From Ornithodoros turicata (lineage: Eukaryota > Arthropoda > Arachnida > Ixodida > Argasidae), in the NCBI RefSeq assembly GCF_037126465.1, contig NC_088203.1:80944168-81008167 (forward strand): 64,000 nucleotides of DNA, written 5' to 3'. Shown here piece by piece: positions 36,001-40,841 of this stretch. Positions within the stretch are counted from its first letter, which is position 1, and each line of letters starts with the position of its first letter. The notes under the pieces are model-generated. The model saw only the letters and a list, made by a program, of their open reading frames with translations, searched no databases and was not told the DNA's origin. The translations under genes and the position numbers were made by a program.

Positions 36001-39000
36001 GCAGTACCTAGTTGATACCTGAGCAAGAAAGACCAGAATAGGGATCAGAAAACGTGAAAACTAAAAATTCTACCGGCCGAAATGCTGAGTATATGCTACG
36101 CTAAGCGGCAGAATGGAATAGGAACTGACTTACCTGCCATCGAGTGGAAAAACACAGTGTTGATCCTTCTTGAATCGTTGTCGCGCCAAGCAAGCGAAGC
36201 AGACCTGCGCCTTCCACTTATCTATCACTGAATTTACTTGCAGAAGTATCCAAGAGGATTCGAGTTTTGCAGAGTCGGTATCGACGGGCACTAAAGGCCA
36301 TCCAAAGCGGTACCGGCAAAGATGCTATGCGTGCGTCCCTGCTGCACCATATTTCGAAACTTTACGGCGAACTGCTCCGGCACCCCAGACACGGCGGGGC
36401 CCGCTTTCCCGCGCCACGAAAAGGTTATAATTTCAAACGGACCAATGAGCGCTCGCATACCAGGGGAGCGGCCGCAGGAGCCAATGGGATGCTCTCGGTA
36501 GAGAACTCGCGCTTCGACGTAAAAATTTTGACGTTTCATGACGTTTGATGACGCGAAAGGCTCGCAGCGCCTCACTTTAGTCCGCAAAGGAACTCGCGAG
36601 TTTCATCCCCTTGGTATCCCTCGAAGTTTTGACGAGCTCGCTGTGGTATCACAAGGGGCTGTGTCGTCATCATGCTGTAGCTTGCGCACCTTGTCACGAG
36701 TCACGTAACGATTGCCAGTGAATTTTCGCTTCTTCGTTCTCACCGCGCGACCCTTGCCCATTGCACGTCAGTTTCACACAGGCACTGTCAAAAATATACT
36801 ATCTAAACACTGAAAACGAAACGAATAACGAAAAGGAGAACTGTAGAACGATTTCTTCGAAGCGCGAACAGAACAACGTGGAAATTTCCAAGCATCACAG
36901 AATGGTTGCCAGACGATGCCCGGTGTGTAGCCAAACGCGTGAGTATCGCTTAGAATTTTTCGTTGCATTTTTAATAATGTAAATGCCTGCTTTCGGTCAC
37001 ACTTTCGGTTCACGAGGGGCGTGACCAATTCTTGGAAATTGCTCAGATCTCCCGTTCTATATGGCGCAATCAAAAACTTTTTGCGCGAAAATGTGCCCTA
37101 GACGTCCTAGTTTCGGTTTCGAAATCAATCCAACTTTCGATTCTTTTTTTCGAAATTTTTCAAAAGTTTGGGTGCCCGACAGGTACGTGACCCGTTTGGG
37201 CGACTCTTAGCTGAGTACAGAGAGATTAAGTCACGAAGCAATAGCGTTAGTGTTCCCTCTGTTTCCCCCTTTCCACCCATCAGGAGGTTATTGGGAGTGT
37301 AGGCTGTCATTAAATGGGTTGCTGTGTCTGAGAACGTGTCGTGTTTGTCTTCTTTCTGTCCGTGTCTCCGGGTTTTATCGTCGTTTTACTTTGTTCCAGG
37401 TGTTCACTCGATTCACATTAATAAAAATAATGATCTTCAATTGAATATTCTCTGTGTTATGTCTGATCATTTACATTTCGAATGAATACCTGTGTTGCTC
37501 CTTTGTGGTTGCTGCATGTAGAACTTTATGTTGCAAAGAATTATTATTAAAAAAATTACGTAATTAAATTTGAAATGTTTCTCATTGTGATTGAGTATTG
37601 TTTCTAACTTTCAATAATGTTGACTTTCTCTATTCGTTCAATAAAAAATATCGCCCCTGCGCAAACTTTGGAGTGGCAATCGACCTTGAGAATGCCTCCT
37701 GTTTGGTGACAGAAGGTCCCCTCACCCATTTCAAAGAAAGAATGTGAAAGAGAGAGAGAGAGAGAGAGTGATTCCCATCCCTGGAGGGACAAAGCATGCA
37801 GAGTTTCTTTGCTTTGACTGTATAGAGAGAGACATTGTCTCCGTTCGTTTCAAAGAAAGAAGGAAAAACCGCGAGATAGCTCACCTTGGTTTTTCTCATT
37901 GTACCATGTCTATTTTCTGTGTGTTAGTGTGAATACTTCCAATGGATTCATAAAACAAAGTAAGGTTTCTAGTGTTTCTTAGAACGAAAATTGTTCGCGT
38001 AGCTCAGTTCGCGATGGTGATTTCAATTAATATTATGCATCTGTTGTTTGCGTGTTGGAGAATGTGCCGCTTAGAGAAACCGGTTCGCTCTGATATCGTT
38101 GTCTGTTCTTTGTTTTTTTGCTAGCTGTTGATTGCACTCCTCTGTTCTTGGGCCTTAAGTCTGCGCAAGTCACAGTTGGAATTGATTAAATTTGTAATGT
38201 TTTTTTTTTTGTTTTGATAGATTGGTTGAGTATTGTTTCGCTATTATTTCCCTACATGTAACTGTTCTTTGTGCGTTGGATAAGTACGGTATGGAAACCA
38301 GTTCGCTCTCATATTGTTGACTATTCTGTATTGCTTCTTATCGTGTTGTGTTGTTTCTGATTCAAATTATTTTCTTATGTCTGCGCTATTCACTTACTAA
38401 GAAACTGATTAATTAAATTAATTAAATGTGTTATGTTGGAATAAAGCATATCCAACTTAGATCTCCTGTTGTGGTCGAAATCCTTACAGCACTTCATCAT
38501 ATAGCAGGGATTTTCTTATTATGTTTTCTTTTTAGTGCGTGTTAGCGCCGCGAAGCAACTGCTATGAGCTGCGTATGAGGCTATGAGCGGCGTACAGATG
38601 TGGACAGACGGGGAGAGGACAGCAGGAAGGAGTGGGGGACAGGGGGATATATAATAATGGGGAAATTGTTAGTGTCACAATGGTAGTGGTCATGTATAAG
38701 AATTTGAGACTTGTTATAATAAAAGTAGCAATTTGATTGTTATCATATTGATTAAGAATATCTTCTTTGATTAAATGCGCCCACGCGCCACCCACTGCGC
38801 ACGAAAAAAAAAATCGCGAATGAAGCCGGCCCAGGGGGAAAACGGTCCGTGTACTCTCTATGCCGCAGTATCCCAGCATAATCATACTAGTAATGTATGT
38901 TAAATGTATTCTGAACAGATATACTCTTCAAGCAGATGTCACATGCTACAGAGCTTTGACAGGGTTTTTGTTTGTTTCTTTGTTCGTCACGCTAAGAACC

Positions 39001-40645
39001 CCACACAGGGGGACAACATCAGTTCTCACCGTGTTCAATTCCAGTCACCAGCTCGCTTGCTTTCTAGCAACTATTGCACTTTCTTTGCTCCTTTTGCTCC
39101 TTTTTGCATGGGCTCCTTTTTCCTATCATGATTTCCTCTGCGCAACGCGCATGCTGTACTTAACTTGTCTCCGATTTTCCATAATATTTAATCTGAGCAT
39201 TCCTTTGAGTTCAAAGTCAAATTCTGGTTCACAAATCAATCTCTCATACTTTCAAATCACAATCAAATCAGATTGTAACAACAGGGCGGGTGAAGTTCAT
39301 TTGAAATAGGATTCGCGAAATTCCCCTTACATTAATACTCAAGAGAAGCGTTGCTTGCCATTTCGCGTTCATTAAACTTGTTTTCTGTTGTTTCAGCAGC
39401 ACGTTCCTCGTTCAGGAACAGAACTCGAACCGCAAACTTTGCTCCTAACTGATATTTAATCAGTTAAGTAACGGTCTCCCACTTGCAGAACCCTTTCACT
39501 GCTCCTTCATACCGGTGAAGGTTGACGGTCGAGGACTGCTCACACATACTCTTCCTCACCCTTTTTTGCCCTTTACACTTCTGATACACTCATTCGGGGA
39601 ACATGGACTCGTTTCACTCTTATTTAGCGTACTGTTTAGAGATGTTTGTTTACTCTACTGATGCCACCGACTATTTCTTGCTGTGCGGTATTCCCTTAAT
39701 TAAACTCATGTGGTGAAACAGTCAGAATAAAATAGGTTATTAGCGGAAAATATATATGAGCCACCACCCCTTGCACAGATAAACCAACCTGTGCGTACCA
39801 GCAAAGCCCATTTCCTTTGCATTTGAGGACATTTGAGGGTTTTGATGACATATTTCCTAGCACAGAAATGAGGAATCATTCAAATGAGGAATCGTGCACG
39901 CTGCACCCCTCGTCGGGCACATGCAAATTGCAAGGGCAGTTAGCATATAAAAAAGGACCTATGTGTATACTGTATGCGCCAGCACTTACCGAAAAGTGGC
40001 ATCATGACTGAGAGGTGACTCGGTCTCGAATCCATGCAGCGGCTCTGGTAACTTTCTCAGATATTTTCTCAGGCGTCTTAAGACGTGTGTCGGTGCAATA
40101 GGCGATTTCAGATATTGCCCTTCTGCTCCGCACGGGGGCCCTTTGTCGCCCAAGTCACGCGCATCGCGCAATGCGTCGTGGGAAACGGTTTACATTCGTG
40201 TTCGTCTGCCTGTTGCTCGAAGATGCGGGAGGTGAAGGAGAGAGAAAACCGAAACCCGTTTGCGCTCGACCCATGAAAACTAAATCCCAAGGTGCAGCGG
40301 GGCTTTCGCAACACGGCACTCTCTGGTGGGCCATCTATGCAATTTCTGAAATCGTCCATTGTCTGTGCAGTCGGCACGGGACGCACGATCACTCTCCAAG
40401 CAGCATACCGCCGCACGTCAAGCAAAGCCCTCGATGAACAGGTAACTTGACAGAGTGAAACTGTATGTACTTGCCTGCAATAAGGTTTTCTTTGAACTGG
40501 TAGCTGTCTTGTCCTGTGGCTTGGGTGTAATTGTAAAGGTACGCATTAACTGTCAAGTATGCCAATGTTGCTTCAGCGTACGAAAACATCAGACTAGTTA
40601 GAGCAGGGTCAACATCGATGTAGCCCCTTCTCGGCATACGATCAC
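5905..40645 (-). CDS. A2M/TEP-like protein lacking the thioester, copy A (partial, 11 exons)
   Basis: Gene model for the C-terminal third of an alpha-2-macroglobulin/TEP family protein, a secreted protease-trapping or opsonising factor in arthropod haemolymph. Exons in coding order: 40645-40475, 27614-27364, 27031-26815, 26757-26566, 22263-22105, 22032-21952, 20782-20670, 19787-19700, 19626-19561, 6862-6760, 6032-5905. Domains: thioester domain (first four exons), then CUB and MG8 receptor-binding parts. The ungapped position of the family motif GCGEQ reads SYAEA, so the thioester cysteine and glutamine are missing. DGSYGSY, the YNEQVETAGYVLHAM helix and VTVTDYYNS match family landmarks. All junction phases agree except exon 3 to 4 (see that entry). 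MG1-MG7 exons should lie above 40645; I could not find them before copy B begins. A Mcr-like (thioester-less macroglobulin) identity is possible. Confidence 0.8.
6760..6862 (-). CDS. Copy A exon 10 (MG8 receptor-binding domain)
   Basis: Acceptor AATAG and donor GTAAGC. It encodes VIPAGSCFRFRQNRITVVGN then PAPVTVTDYYNS, which aligns with the end of A2M where the family reads KPAIVKVYDYYE. 103 bases, entry phase 0, exit phase 1, identical in copy B. The intron before it is about 12.7 kb and full of transposons. Confidence 0.85.
6863..8500. other. Intron sequence shared with copy B
   Basis: The first few hundred bases (to about 7330) match copy B 53489-54000, for instance AGTAACGTCACAAATT followed by TTCCGGTGTGT. 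A run of about 20 A at 7727-7746 may be the tail of a lost retroposon. No coding motif was recognised. Confidence 0.5.
8595..12278 (-). CDS. ORF2: APE endonuclease, reverse transcriptase, RNase H
   Basis: An uninterrupted 1227-residue polyprotein. N-terminal APE-type endonuclease: IQWNARGLRNK, SEAY, GDINAHHPVWGS, GSDHIPI. Central reverse transcriptase: SSPGPDGITYAA, FLDVKRAYDTV, PQGVPQGSVLSP, SLYADDICIW. C-terminal RNase H: SAELYGILLFL, CTDSKSALRCL, WIPGHCGISGNHVADA. A CCHC finger (CPECGVPATADHVIIAC) closes the protein. RNase H after RT defines the I group. One oddity is that the first RNase H motif reads TEGSS where TDGS is usual, so the leading catalytic aspartate is replaced by glutamate. 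The intact frame implies recent insertion. Confidence 0.92.
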   Translation of the reverse strand: MEQIYKRAALIQWNARGLRNKLPDVKPFLLKHRVPLLAISEAYVKKDFSISGYAMVTQGDADIYRSVLFVRLDLVSAVVPMSQCLPFDCVKCKVRLGKITLTVVSLYIPPSVPVSKTDLMTVFDDLDPPFLVVGDINAHHPVWGSPKTDRKGKIWLEIIERFDLHLLNDGSPTFIGRSFSTDVLDVSLCSKDIGRDLHWYTDLDSRGSDHIPIYITYNRYPPASGCRIVKITDWHAFRTACAKHAESLRSVNDVGKLIVRSWALSTKSVHLTPGHLGTNPRVEQLRALRRRAERKARRTGDIHDIQEARRASKQVQKALRDIDRQRWRQFCMTLSPFASPARIWRIARSLKETHPVRNPLGSLALSTSSSEKLVASEFCRLITRAADVCRCAEYRAGTACLKSTLEQVIMPSIPPLDMDFTMEELLTAVSSSSRKSSPGPDGITYAAIRNLDTLSLKAVLAMYNHSWRSGQVPLEWKVGQVVPLLKPGKHPSQLSSFRPVTLTSCLGKVMERMVLRRLEWWLESHGFFPQEQSGFRRYRNSMDSVVDLVTAVQVGKQRRKISVAVFLDVKRAYDTVSHVSILHDLYQAGLSHRTLCWLQDFLHQRSVFVRTSQGDTDLFPVPQGVPQGSVLSPLLFNVVMAGIKSSIRRKVNLSLYADDICIWSTGTSRPAIRQRLQATLDDIHTYLLRAGMEISAEKSAALAFSRKSMQRCRLHIGDRPLINVQHHKFLGVTLTTSLSWKRHIDGMEKKVQRWTAVIRHFAGMRWGRDEKDLLMLHNALIRATVAYSLPVLHDLSSTLAQRIRAMLARSLRVCLGAPRGAETRLVVAEARDIPFEVLRNTETVRQCLRLLAHHRHHPLIRKLRARRSTPIHGCIMSFKSRVPKFVISPAAESTAPWTLPSPSVTASVPGITDNKRSYPDLVLQQLTMDFIGTAYDGLCTVFTEGSSTKTSSSSSFVVPSIPLTRGCRLSHRTSSTSAELYGILLFLQYAATCDPRRWVVCTDSKSALRCLKTSGLRGSLATLVINILRLLKSITAHGHTIAFQWIPGHCGISGNHVADAAAAAAHHQGKCVPIVLPRGDRRSLLRDWAASSSVEQWRRDVPASTTLGIVDPTFSCRLPTSLPRAIKSLLHRLRLNVAFSPYYRYQIGCASSPLCPECGVPATADHVIIACATHRRERHLLANDLARIDSRPLDLRLILGPWDTRTQMSVLRPFIKFLQTTGLIDSL
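12262..12555 (-). pseudogene. ORF1 C-terminus of the I-clade element
   Basis: The frame ends ILRLVLAALKAIVTCC-PEAANLPEVQALM and overlaps the ORF2 start by about 17 bases. The same arrangement and a similar terminus (ELSEIQAVKTFEP) occur in the related copy at 45403-45660. The N-terminal part and gag-like knuckles are missing through 5' truncation. Confidence 0.65.
12566..13429. other. Intron sequence, no gene recognised
   Basis: Contains short TTACCGTTTAA-type repeats near 13060-13105. No coding motif or transposon terminus was identified. Confidence 0.4.
13430..13560. repeat. Short hairpin (MITE-like) inverted repeat
   Basis: The arms GAGAGAGAGGGGCGCACGCC-TATTTGTGGCAATT and their inverted match AATTGCCACAAAAAGGCGTA-CGCCTCCCTCTCTC face each other across a roughly 11-base loop (TGGATATATGG). 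The outer ends GATAGGGTTATCAC and AACACTATCAC are also partly inverted. This is a compact foldback, probably a miniature transposon. A hairpin RNA precursor is the alternative. Confidence 0.65.
13815..14222 (+). pseudogene. Endonuclease-like remnant (Helitron/PIF1-associated type)
   Basis: The frames contain ALIVLVYTTLGSPKAKIKKF and CPVILMGDFDMDTKKPRNKS-IADFMKE. This resembles the endonuclease/exonuclease/phosphatase domain often linked to Helitron helicases in arthropods (usual motif ILxGDFN). The catalytic N of GDFN is D here, and no helicase or Rep domain was seen. Another endonuclease-bearing retroelement is possible. Confidence 0.4.
14226..14756. other. Intron sequence, nothing recognised
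   Basis: No gene, TIR or SINE boxes were recognised between the endonuclease remnant and the hairpin transposon. Confidence 0.4.
14759..15635. mobile_element. Long-inverted-repeat transposon 1 (CAGGGTGTCC ends, TA target)
   Basis: Left end TA-CAGGGTGTCCCAGAAAACG; right end inverted CGTTTTCTGGGACAGCCTG-TA. The arms extend for hundreds of bases (CATCGGAAAAAATAGCCGA versus TCGGCTATTTTTTCCGATG; AATTCAATGACACG at both tips). Nearly the whole element can fold into one hairpin and no transposase frame exists. The TA flanks suggest a Tc1/mariner-type non-autonomous element. Confidence 0.8.
15637..16042 (-). pseudogene. Penelope GIY-YIG endonuclease domain
   Basis: The frame holds NVIYCIECGDCSMQYIGETG followed by NNRLTGHRTD, the GIY-YIG signature with its conserved arginine. 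A small knuckle-like RPRCKTCKNV lies upstream. In canonical Penelope elements this domain follows the RT and nicks the target for priming. It is in a different frame from the preceding RT segment (15879-16589). Confidence 0.8.
16043..16910 (-). pseudogene. Penelope RT, palm and thumb region
   Basis: RYIDDILIIWEHGE (palm catalytic aspartates), INFLDTTISLDNGKL, TTLYKKPTDKQHYLHFKSHH and the VGIPNGQSVRLRRICS region all match Penelope-like RTs. The part around residues PLIITHCVPSIHR is frameshifted relative to the palm. Confidence 0.8.
16911..16920. repeat. Target-site duplication TATTCTGAGG (left)
   Basis: Ten bases repeated exactly at 18386-18395, flanking the foldback element. Joining the two flanks at a single copy restores the Penelope frame. 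Confidence 0.85.
16921..18385. mobile_element. Foldback (FB-like) element with tandem-repeat termini
   Basis: The terminal inverted repeats are built from about 16-base tandem units (GGTACACGGACCTCTC and variants). Roughly six units lie at the left end (16921-17030) and ten inverted units at the right (18208-18385). The inversion continues inward past CGGCCATACCGCTGGAA. There is a 10-bp TSD and no transposase frame. Modular repeat-built termini and a roughly 9-10 bp TSD recall Drosophila FB elements, which are linked to Mutator-like transposases. Confidence 0.85.
18386..18395. repeat. Target-site duplication TATTCTGAGG (right)
   Basis: Exact repeat of 16911-16920. Confidence 0.85.
18396..19030 (-). 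pseudogene. Penelope RT N-terminal part
   Basis: Open in one frame from about 19030, although the first ATG is only at 18839. It includes DLYIKLVSNDILRGISQSSR, IIIKPADKGGSIVIW and YLTPSNTGAGCFYLLSKIH. It ends at the foldback insertion site. Confidence 0.8.
19031..19560. other. Intron sequence, nothing recognised
   Basis: No domain or transposon end was recognised between the Penelope 5' part and the donor of copy A exon 9. Confidence 0.4.
19561..19626 (-). CDS. Copy A exon 9
   Basis: Acceptor TTCGCAG and donor GTAAGC. 66 bases, phase 0 to 0, encoding HLCNGAVQAYAVGANSLVIL-LQ. This aligns with the A2M segment before FFTVLQDVPV and joins in frame to exon 10. Confidence 0.8.
19700..19787 (-). 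CDS. Copy A exon 8
   Basis: Acceptor CTTTAG and donor GTATGT. The first base completes TGG from exon 7; then NTEYYYAKTVVIDITLLSGY-AADVASLQG. The core matches the family pattern MAIVDVKMVSG. 88 bases, as in copy B. Confidence 0.85.
20670..20782 (-). CDS. Copy A exon 7
   Basis: Acceptor CCCTCAG and donor GTAAGA. It encodes VKYSLNVNSLPPSNTFQVNA, then SPSDCSAADVTICVW. It matches the A2M SLKYNI...SFQISLSVSYTG region. Exit phase 2. Confidence 0.85.
21520..21765 (-). mobile_element. tRNA-derived SINE, copy 1
   Basis: Minus strand: TGGCTTAGTCAGTA (box A-like), GGGTTCAAACC (box B-like, in duplicated form), then a body with GTGTCGAGATTTCAGCGCGC. The body matches the SINE at 29125-29535. The internal GAGGGTTCGAGGGTTC repeats suggest a rearranged head. 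It may belong to a described tick SINE family such as Ruka, which I cannot check here. Confidence 0.6.
21952..22032 (-). CDS. Copy A exon 6
   Basis: Acceptor ATGCAG and donor GTGAGC. 27 codons, phase 0: HRVLENSTATKFLTTIRPGG-IGCAVTF. It follows exon 5 as QQVSLPELPGEY...GEGCVYLQT follows in A2M. Confidence 0.85.
22105..22263 (-). CDS. Copy A exon 5
   Basis: Acceptor GTTCCAG and donor GTAAGT. 53 codons, phase 0, beginning AYAVGLHALYHYV and ending DFTITDENKFMYQ. It matches the A2M stretch DTVVALHALSKY to NNNRLLLQ at the end of the thioester domain and the start of the CUB return. Confidence 0.85.
22393..23196. mobile_element. Long-inverted-repeat transposon 2 (CAGGGTGTCC ends)
   Basis: TA-CAGGGTGTCCCACCGAAAA at the left and its inverse TTTTCGGTGGGACACCCTG-TA at the right. 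Arms of several hundred bases include GGTTCCATTTTTGTAGACCA, inverted against TGGTCTACAAAAATGGAACC. No coding frame. It sits in the intron between copy A exons 4 and 5. Confidence 0.85.
23927..24660. mobile_element. Long-inverted-repeat transposon 3
   Basis: Left CACGGTGTCTCGGTTAAATC, right GATTTCACTCAGACACCCTG, TA on both sides. Inner arms match over long stretches (AAGTATCTGTCAGATAC; AATATGTAAACCGAAACC inverted). No transposase frame. Confidence 0.8.
24667..25562. mobile_element. Long-inverted-repeat transposon 4
   Basis: TA-CAGGGTGTCCACGCTAAGTG and its inverse CACTTAGCGTGGACACCCTG-TA. Arms include ATGGCGTTCCTTCACGAA, inverted against TTCGTGAAGGAACGCCAT. It begins six bases after transposon 3 ends. 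Confidence 0.85.
25563..26565. other. Unidentified, coding-like minus-strand stretch
   Basis: Between about 25840 and 26434 several minus frames are moderately long and cysteine/histidine-rich (for example RNRGKSCLPCASFTPLGEVC in one frame, FCYHTLPHPGTHDSQQTLT in another). Continuity passes between frames, as expected for a decayed transposon gene. I do not recognise the family. Confidence 0.3.
26566..26757 (-). CDS. Copy A exon 4 (thioester domain)
   Basis: Acceptor GATACAG and donor GTATGA. 64 codons in phase 0: LLNISALSDYYTYWSASTYN, then EQVETAGYVLHAMF and VSEYLIEQLN. It matches the A2M/TEP helix VEMTSYVLLAYL. It does not join in phase with exon 3, which exits in phase 1. Confidence 0.8.
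26815..27031 (-). CDS. Copy A exon 3 (thioester domain), phase conflict
   Basis: Acceptor CCATAG and donor GTAAGT. It begins TPAHLTLYVGLSVIREREKD, then NNHSLAMYAFLSARIG and SELIRTLLANADHY. This matches LSAYVTIALLE...KALLAYAFALAG of A2M. The 217-base length leaves one extra base, whereas exon 4 starts in phase 0 after a 57-base intron. A direct splice would create a stop (TCT TAA). Either there is a 1-base indel or assembly error here, or an unrecognised splice site. Confidence 0.75.
27364..27614 (-). CDS. Copy A exon 2 (thioester domain)
   Basis: Acceptor CTCGTAG and candidate donor GTTTGT. The entry phase completes GCA from exon 1, giving A-YERQKAFRARDGSYGSY, ERSVFLTAFAVQAL, IAQSIQYLKSLQDPSTGCYR and GQGNPAFT. 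DGSYSxF, WLTAFV and GCF are hallmark A2M/TEP landmarks. The reading frame continues open past the donor to 27292, so the exact 3' end is less certain. Confidence 0.85.
27615..28199. other. Intron sequence, nothing recognised
   Basis: Start of the roughly 12.9 kb intron between exons 1 and 2. No gene was recognised. Confidence 0.4.
28200..28505 (+). mobile_element. SINE-related fragment, copy 2
   Basis: It resembles the 29125-29535 repeat in the opposite orientation: GGGAGAGGCAGACAGCAAT in the body and TTTTCGGTTCATTTACATAG followed by CAAAATT at the 3' end. The tRNA-like head is lost or too diverged to read. Confidence 0.5.
28811..29903. mobile_element. Long-inverted-repeat element 5 with a SINE inside
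   Basis: Outer arms: AGCTATTAGAGCTGCATAG inverted against ATGCAGCTCTAATAGT, with CATCCTGTAGGACAGC inverted near 29810-29820. Arms run about 250-300 bases. The centre (29125-29650) contains a minus-strand SINE followed by an inverted piece of the same SINE 3' body (GTAGTTCTGGTCACGGCTCA). The left tip is TACAGGATG, related to the CAGGGTGTCC family; the right tip is degenerate. Confidence 0.7.
29125..29535 (-). mobile_element. tRNA-derived SINE, copy 3
   Basis: Minus strand: TGTAGCTCACTCGGTAAC (box A) then GCGGGTTCAAACCGCGG (box B and T arm), about 35 bases apart. The body contains GTGTCAGAGATTTCGGGCGC and the 3' end GGCTCATTTACATGGCAAAA. The anticodon stem does not pair well, so this is a pseudo-tRNA head and not a tRNA gene. 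Confidence 0.7.
29960..30170 (+). repeat. CG-rich repeat with CTGGGCCGACTTCAYTCGCG modules
   Basis: The module CTGGGCCGACTTCAYTCGCG followed by AATTTT occurs twice (about 29999 and 30136), framing GCGCGTGGGCGGAGCGC-type segments. A related inverted copy is at 38775-38850. Unclassified dispersed repeat. Confidence 0.5.
30171..32515. other. AT-rich intron sequence, no gene recognised
   Basis: The base composition is clearly more AT-rich than the flanks. The longest frame (31330-31596, minus, 88 residues) has no recognised motif. No transposon ends were identified. Confidence 0.45.
32520..32928 (-). pseudogene. Penelope-like GIY-YIG end, inverted copy
   Basis: The frame shows AVGVVYYIPFACGFCYVGQC, NIILLEHKRNADTLS and LVEHLRDCHNCFPLF, a Penelope-type GIY-YIG domain distinct from the 15637 element. 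It ends with EYKEIKSRSNSVS and a PPIRRLLGV tail. It forms a head-to-head inverted pair with the copy at 33029. Confidence 0.7.
33029..33229 (+). pseudogene. Penelope-like GIY-YIG end, direct part
   Basis: Mirror image of 32520-32928: the frame reads CAVGVVYYIPFACGFCYVGQ, then NIRLLEHKSNADTLS and HLRDCHSCFPLFQETIV. The two arms are separated by about 100 bases. It is interrupted at 33230 by the Mutator-like element and resumes at 37186. Confidence 0.7.
33790..35415 (-). CDS. Mutator-like transposase, intact 541-residue frame
   Basis: The frame has CGVSVDGTWQKRGYSSLNGC near residue 185 (first catalytic D), then EYYGDGDSQSF near 290 (second D), and KTQNNNECFNGVLWQ near 455 (E). This fits a DDE transposase of the Mutator-like domain type found in many invertebrates. 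CxxC pairs (ACSNCGG; SFCQVCQKM) suggest metal binding. A basic tail (RKVLRARRKKKIQKHE) may be a nuclear signal. No internal stop is present, so it could still be functional or recently active. The start at 35415 gives MARRRRSREFF; a later start is possible. Confidence 0.75.
   Translation of the reverse strand: MARRRRSREFFPTIEIYYTFIPLGIPGPGNIPSGSALSGFRLLDVTLLVNVFQALACSNCGGIGLELSETTVEGLSSKMCLTYTHCAEETTFQTSTKSGKAADFNTRFVYAMRQIGKGRSSARRFCATMNMPAPLREKSYGSHAKKLKVAAMQAAEESMLTASKVVKSMKGVDDDGVAKCGVSVDGTWQKRGYSSLNGCVSAISIETGKVLDVEAMSSFCQVCQKMEKLQKSSVECLVLKDHACSSNYKGSAPNIKPVGVYRIFERSVQNRRLLYSEYYGDGDSQSFLKVKDIYERETVKKLECIGHVQKRVGTRLRKLKKAVSGLGGKGKLTDSFIDRLQNYYGIPIRSNPNNLTAMKSAVLASFFHCCSSKEKPMHGQCSRGRDSWCRFQRNAAEGRQGQFKEKGGLPQDIVNKVKPTYMELCRDELLSKCLHGKTQNNNECFNGVLWQRVPKNTFVGRETMEFGLAHAIVQFNELLGISAGYYTSTEYMKQDEERISKSLRCTTTSAKQGRKVLRARRKKKIQKHEVNEGKTYKPGEF
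35416..37180. other. Non-coding part of the Mutator-like element
   Basis: From the transposase start to the right TIR. No second conserved gene was recognised. It probably includes the promoter region of the transposase. Confidence 0.4.
37186..37395 (+). pseudogene. Penelope-like 3' end, continuation
   Basis: Continues the copy broken at 33229: GTGACCCGTTTGGGCGACTC and GGGTTGCTGTGTCTGAGAAC mirror the 32530-32740 arm. The final frame encodes the same SRSNSVS-type C-terminus. Confidence 0.7.
37400..40474. other. Intron sequence with small repeats
   Basis: A GA-repeat run lies at 37748-37768 and a copy of the CG-rich module at 38775-38850. A weak SINE-like head on the minus strand near 39410-39510 has GCGGTTCGAGTTC resembling box B. 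No gene was recognised. Confidence 0.4.
38775..38850 (-). repeat. CG-rich module, copy of 29960-30170
   Basis: The minus strand reads CTGGGCCGGCTTCATTCGCG and then GTGGGTGGCGCGTGGGCGC, matching the module at 30136 and its neighbour. Confidence 0.45.
40475..40645 (-). CDS. Copy A exon 1 of the visible part (thioester site replaced)
   Basis: Acceptor TTCTAG. The donor is AG|GCAAGT, a GC-AG intron; it splices in phase with exon 2 (G+CA). It begins in phase 1: GDRMPRRGYIDVDPALTSLM, then SYAEATLAYLTVNAYLYNYT and QATGQDSYQFKENLIA. Ungapped alignment to the A2M segment GCGEQNMxxFAPxIYVLxYL places SYAEA on GCGEQ, removing the thioester Cys and Gln. Both ends fit the gene phase. Confidence 0.8.
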
Positions 40646-40841
40646 CTAGAAGAAGCAGCAATGAATGAGTTGAGCTTGAGTTTCAGTGTTACAAAAAAAA
40701 AAAAAAAAGAGAGAGAGAAAAAACGAAAAGGAAGAAACCAAGGATCGACATTCTGCCACAGGATACATTAGTTCGACACTGATGCTTTGGAGAAACAACA
40801 TCAGATACTTAATAGGCTGTGAGTTTGCAATGTTTCAACAG

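Larger units (their letters stand above)
33230..37180 (-). mobile_element. Mutator-like DNA transposon inserted in a Penelope copy
   Basis: Terminal inverted repeats GTCGGGCACTCAAAATTTTT (left) and, inverted at the right, GTCGGGCACCCAAACTTTT. They are flanked by AGGTA (33225-33229 and 37181-37185). The Penelope-like sequence continues on both sides (GAGACCATTGTATTT | GTGACCCGTTTGGGCGAC). Length 3951 bp, with one long transposase frame. The apparent 5-bp TSD is shorter than the usual 8-9 bp of Mutator elements, so the superfamily call is tentative. Confidence 0.75.
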
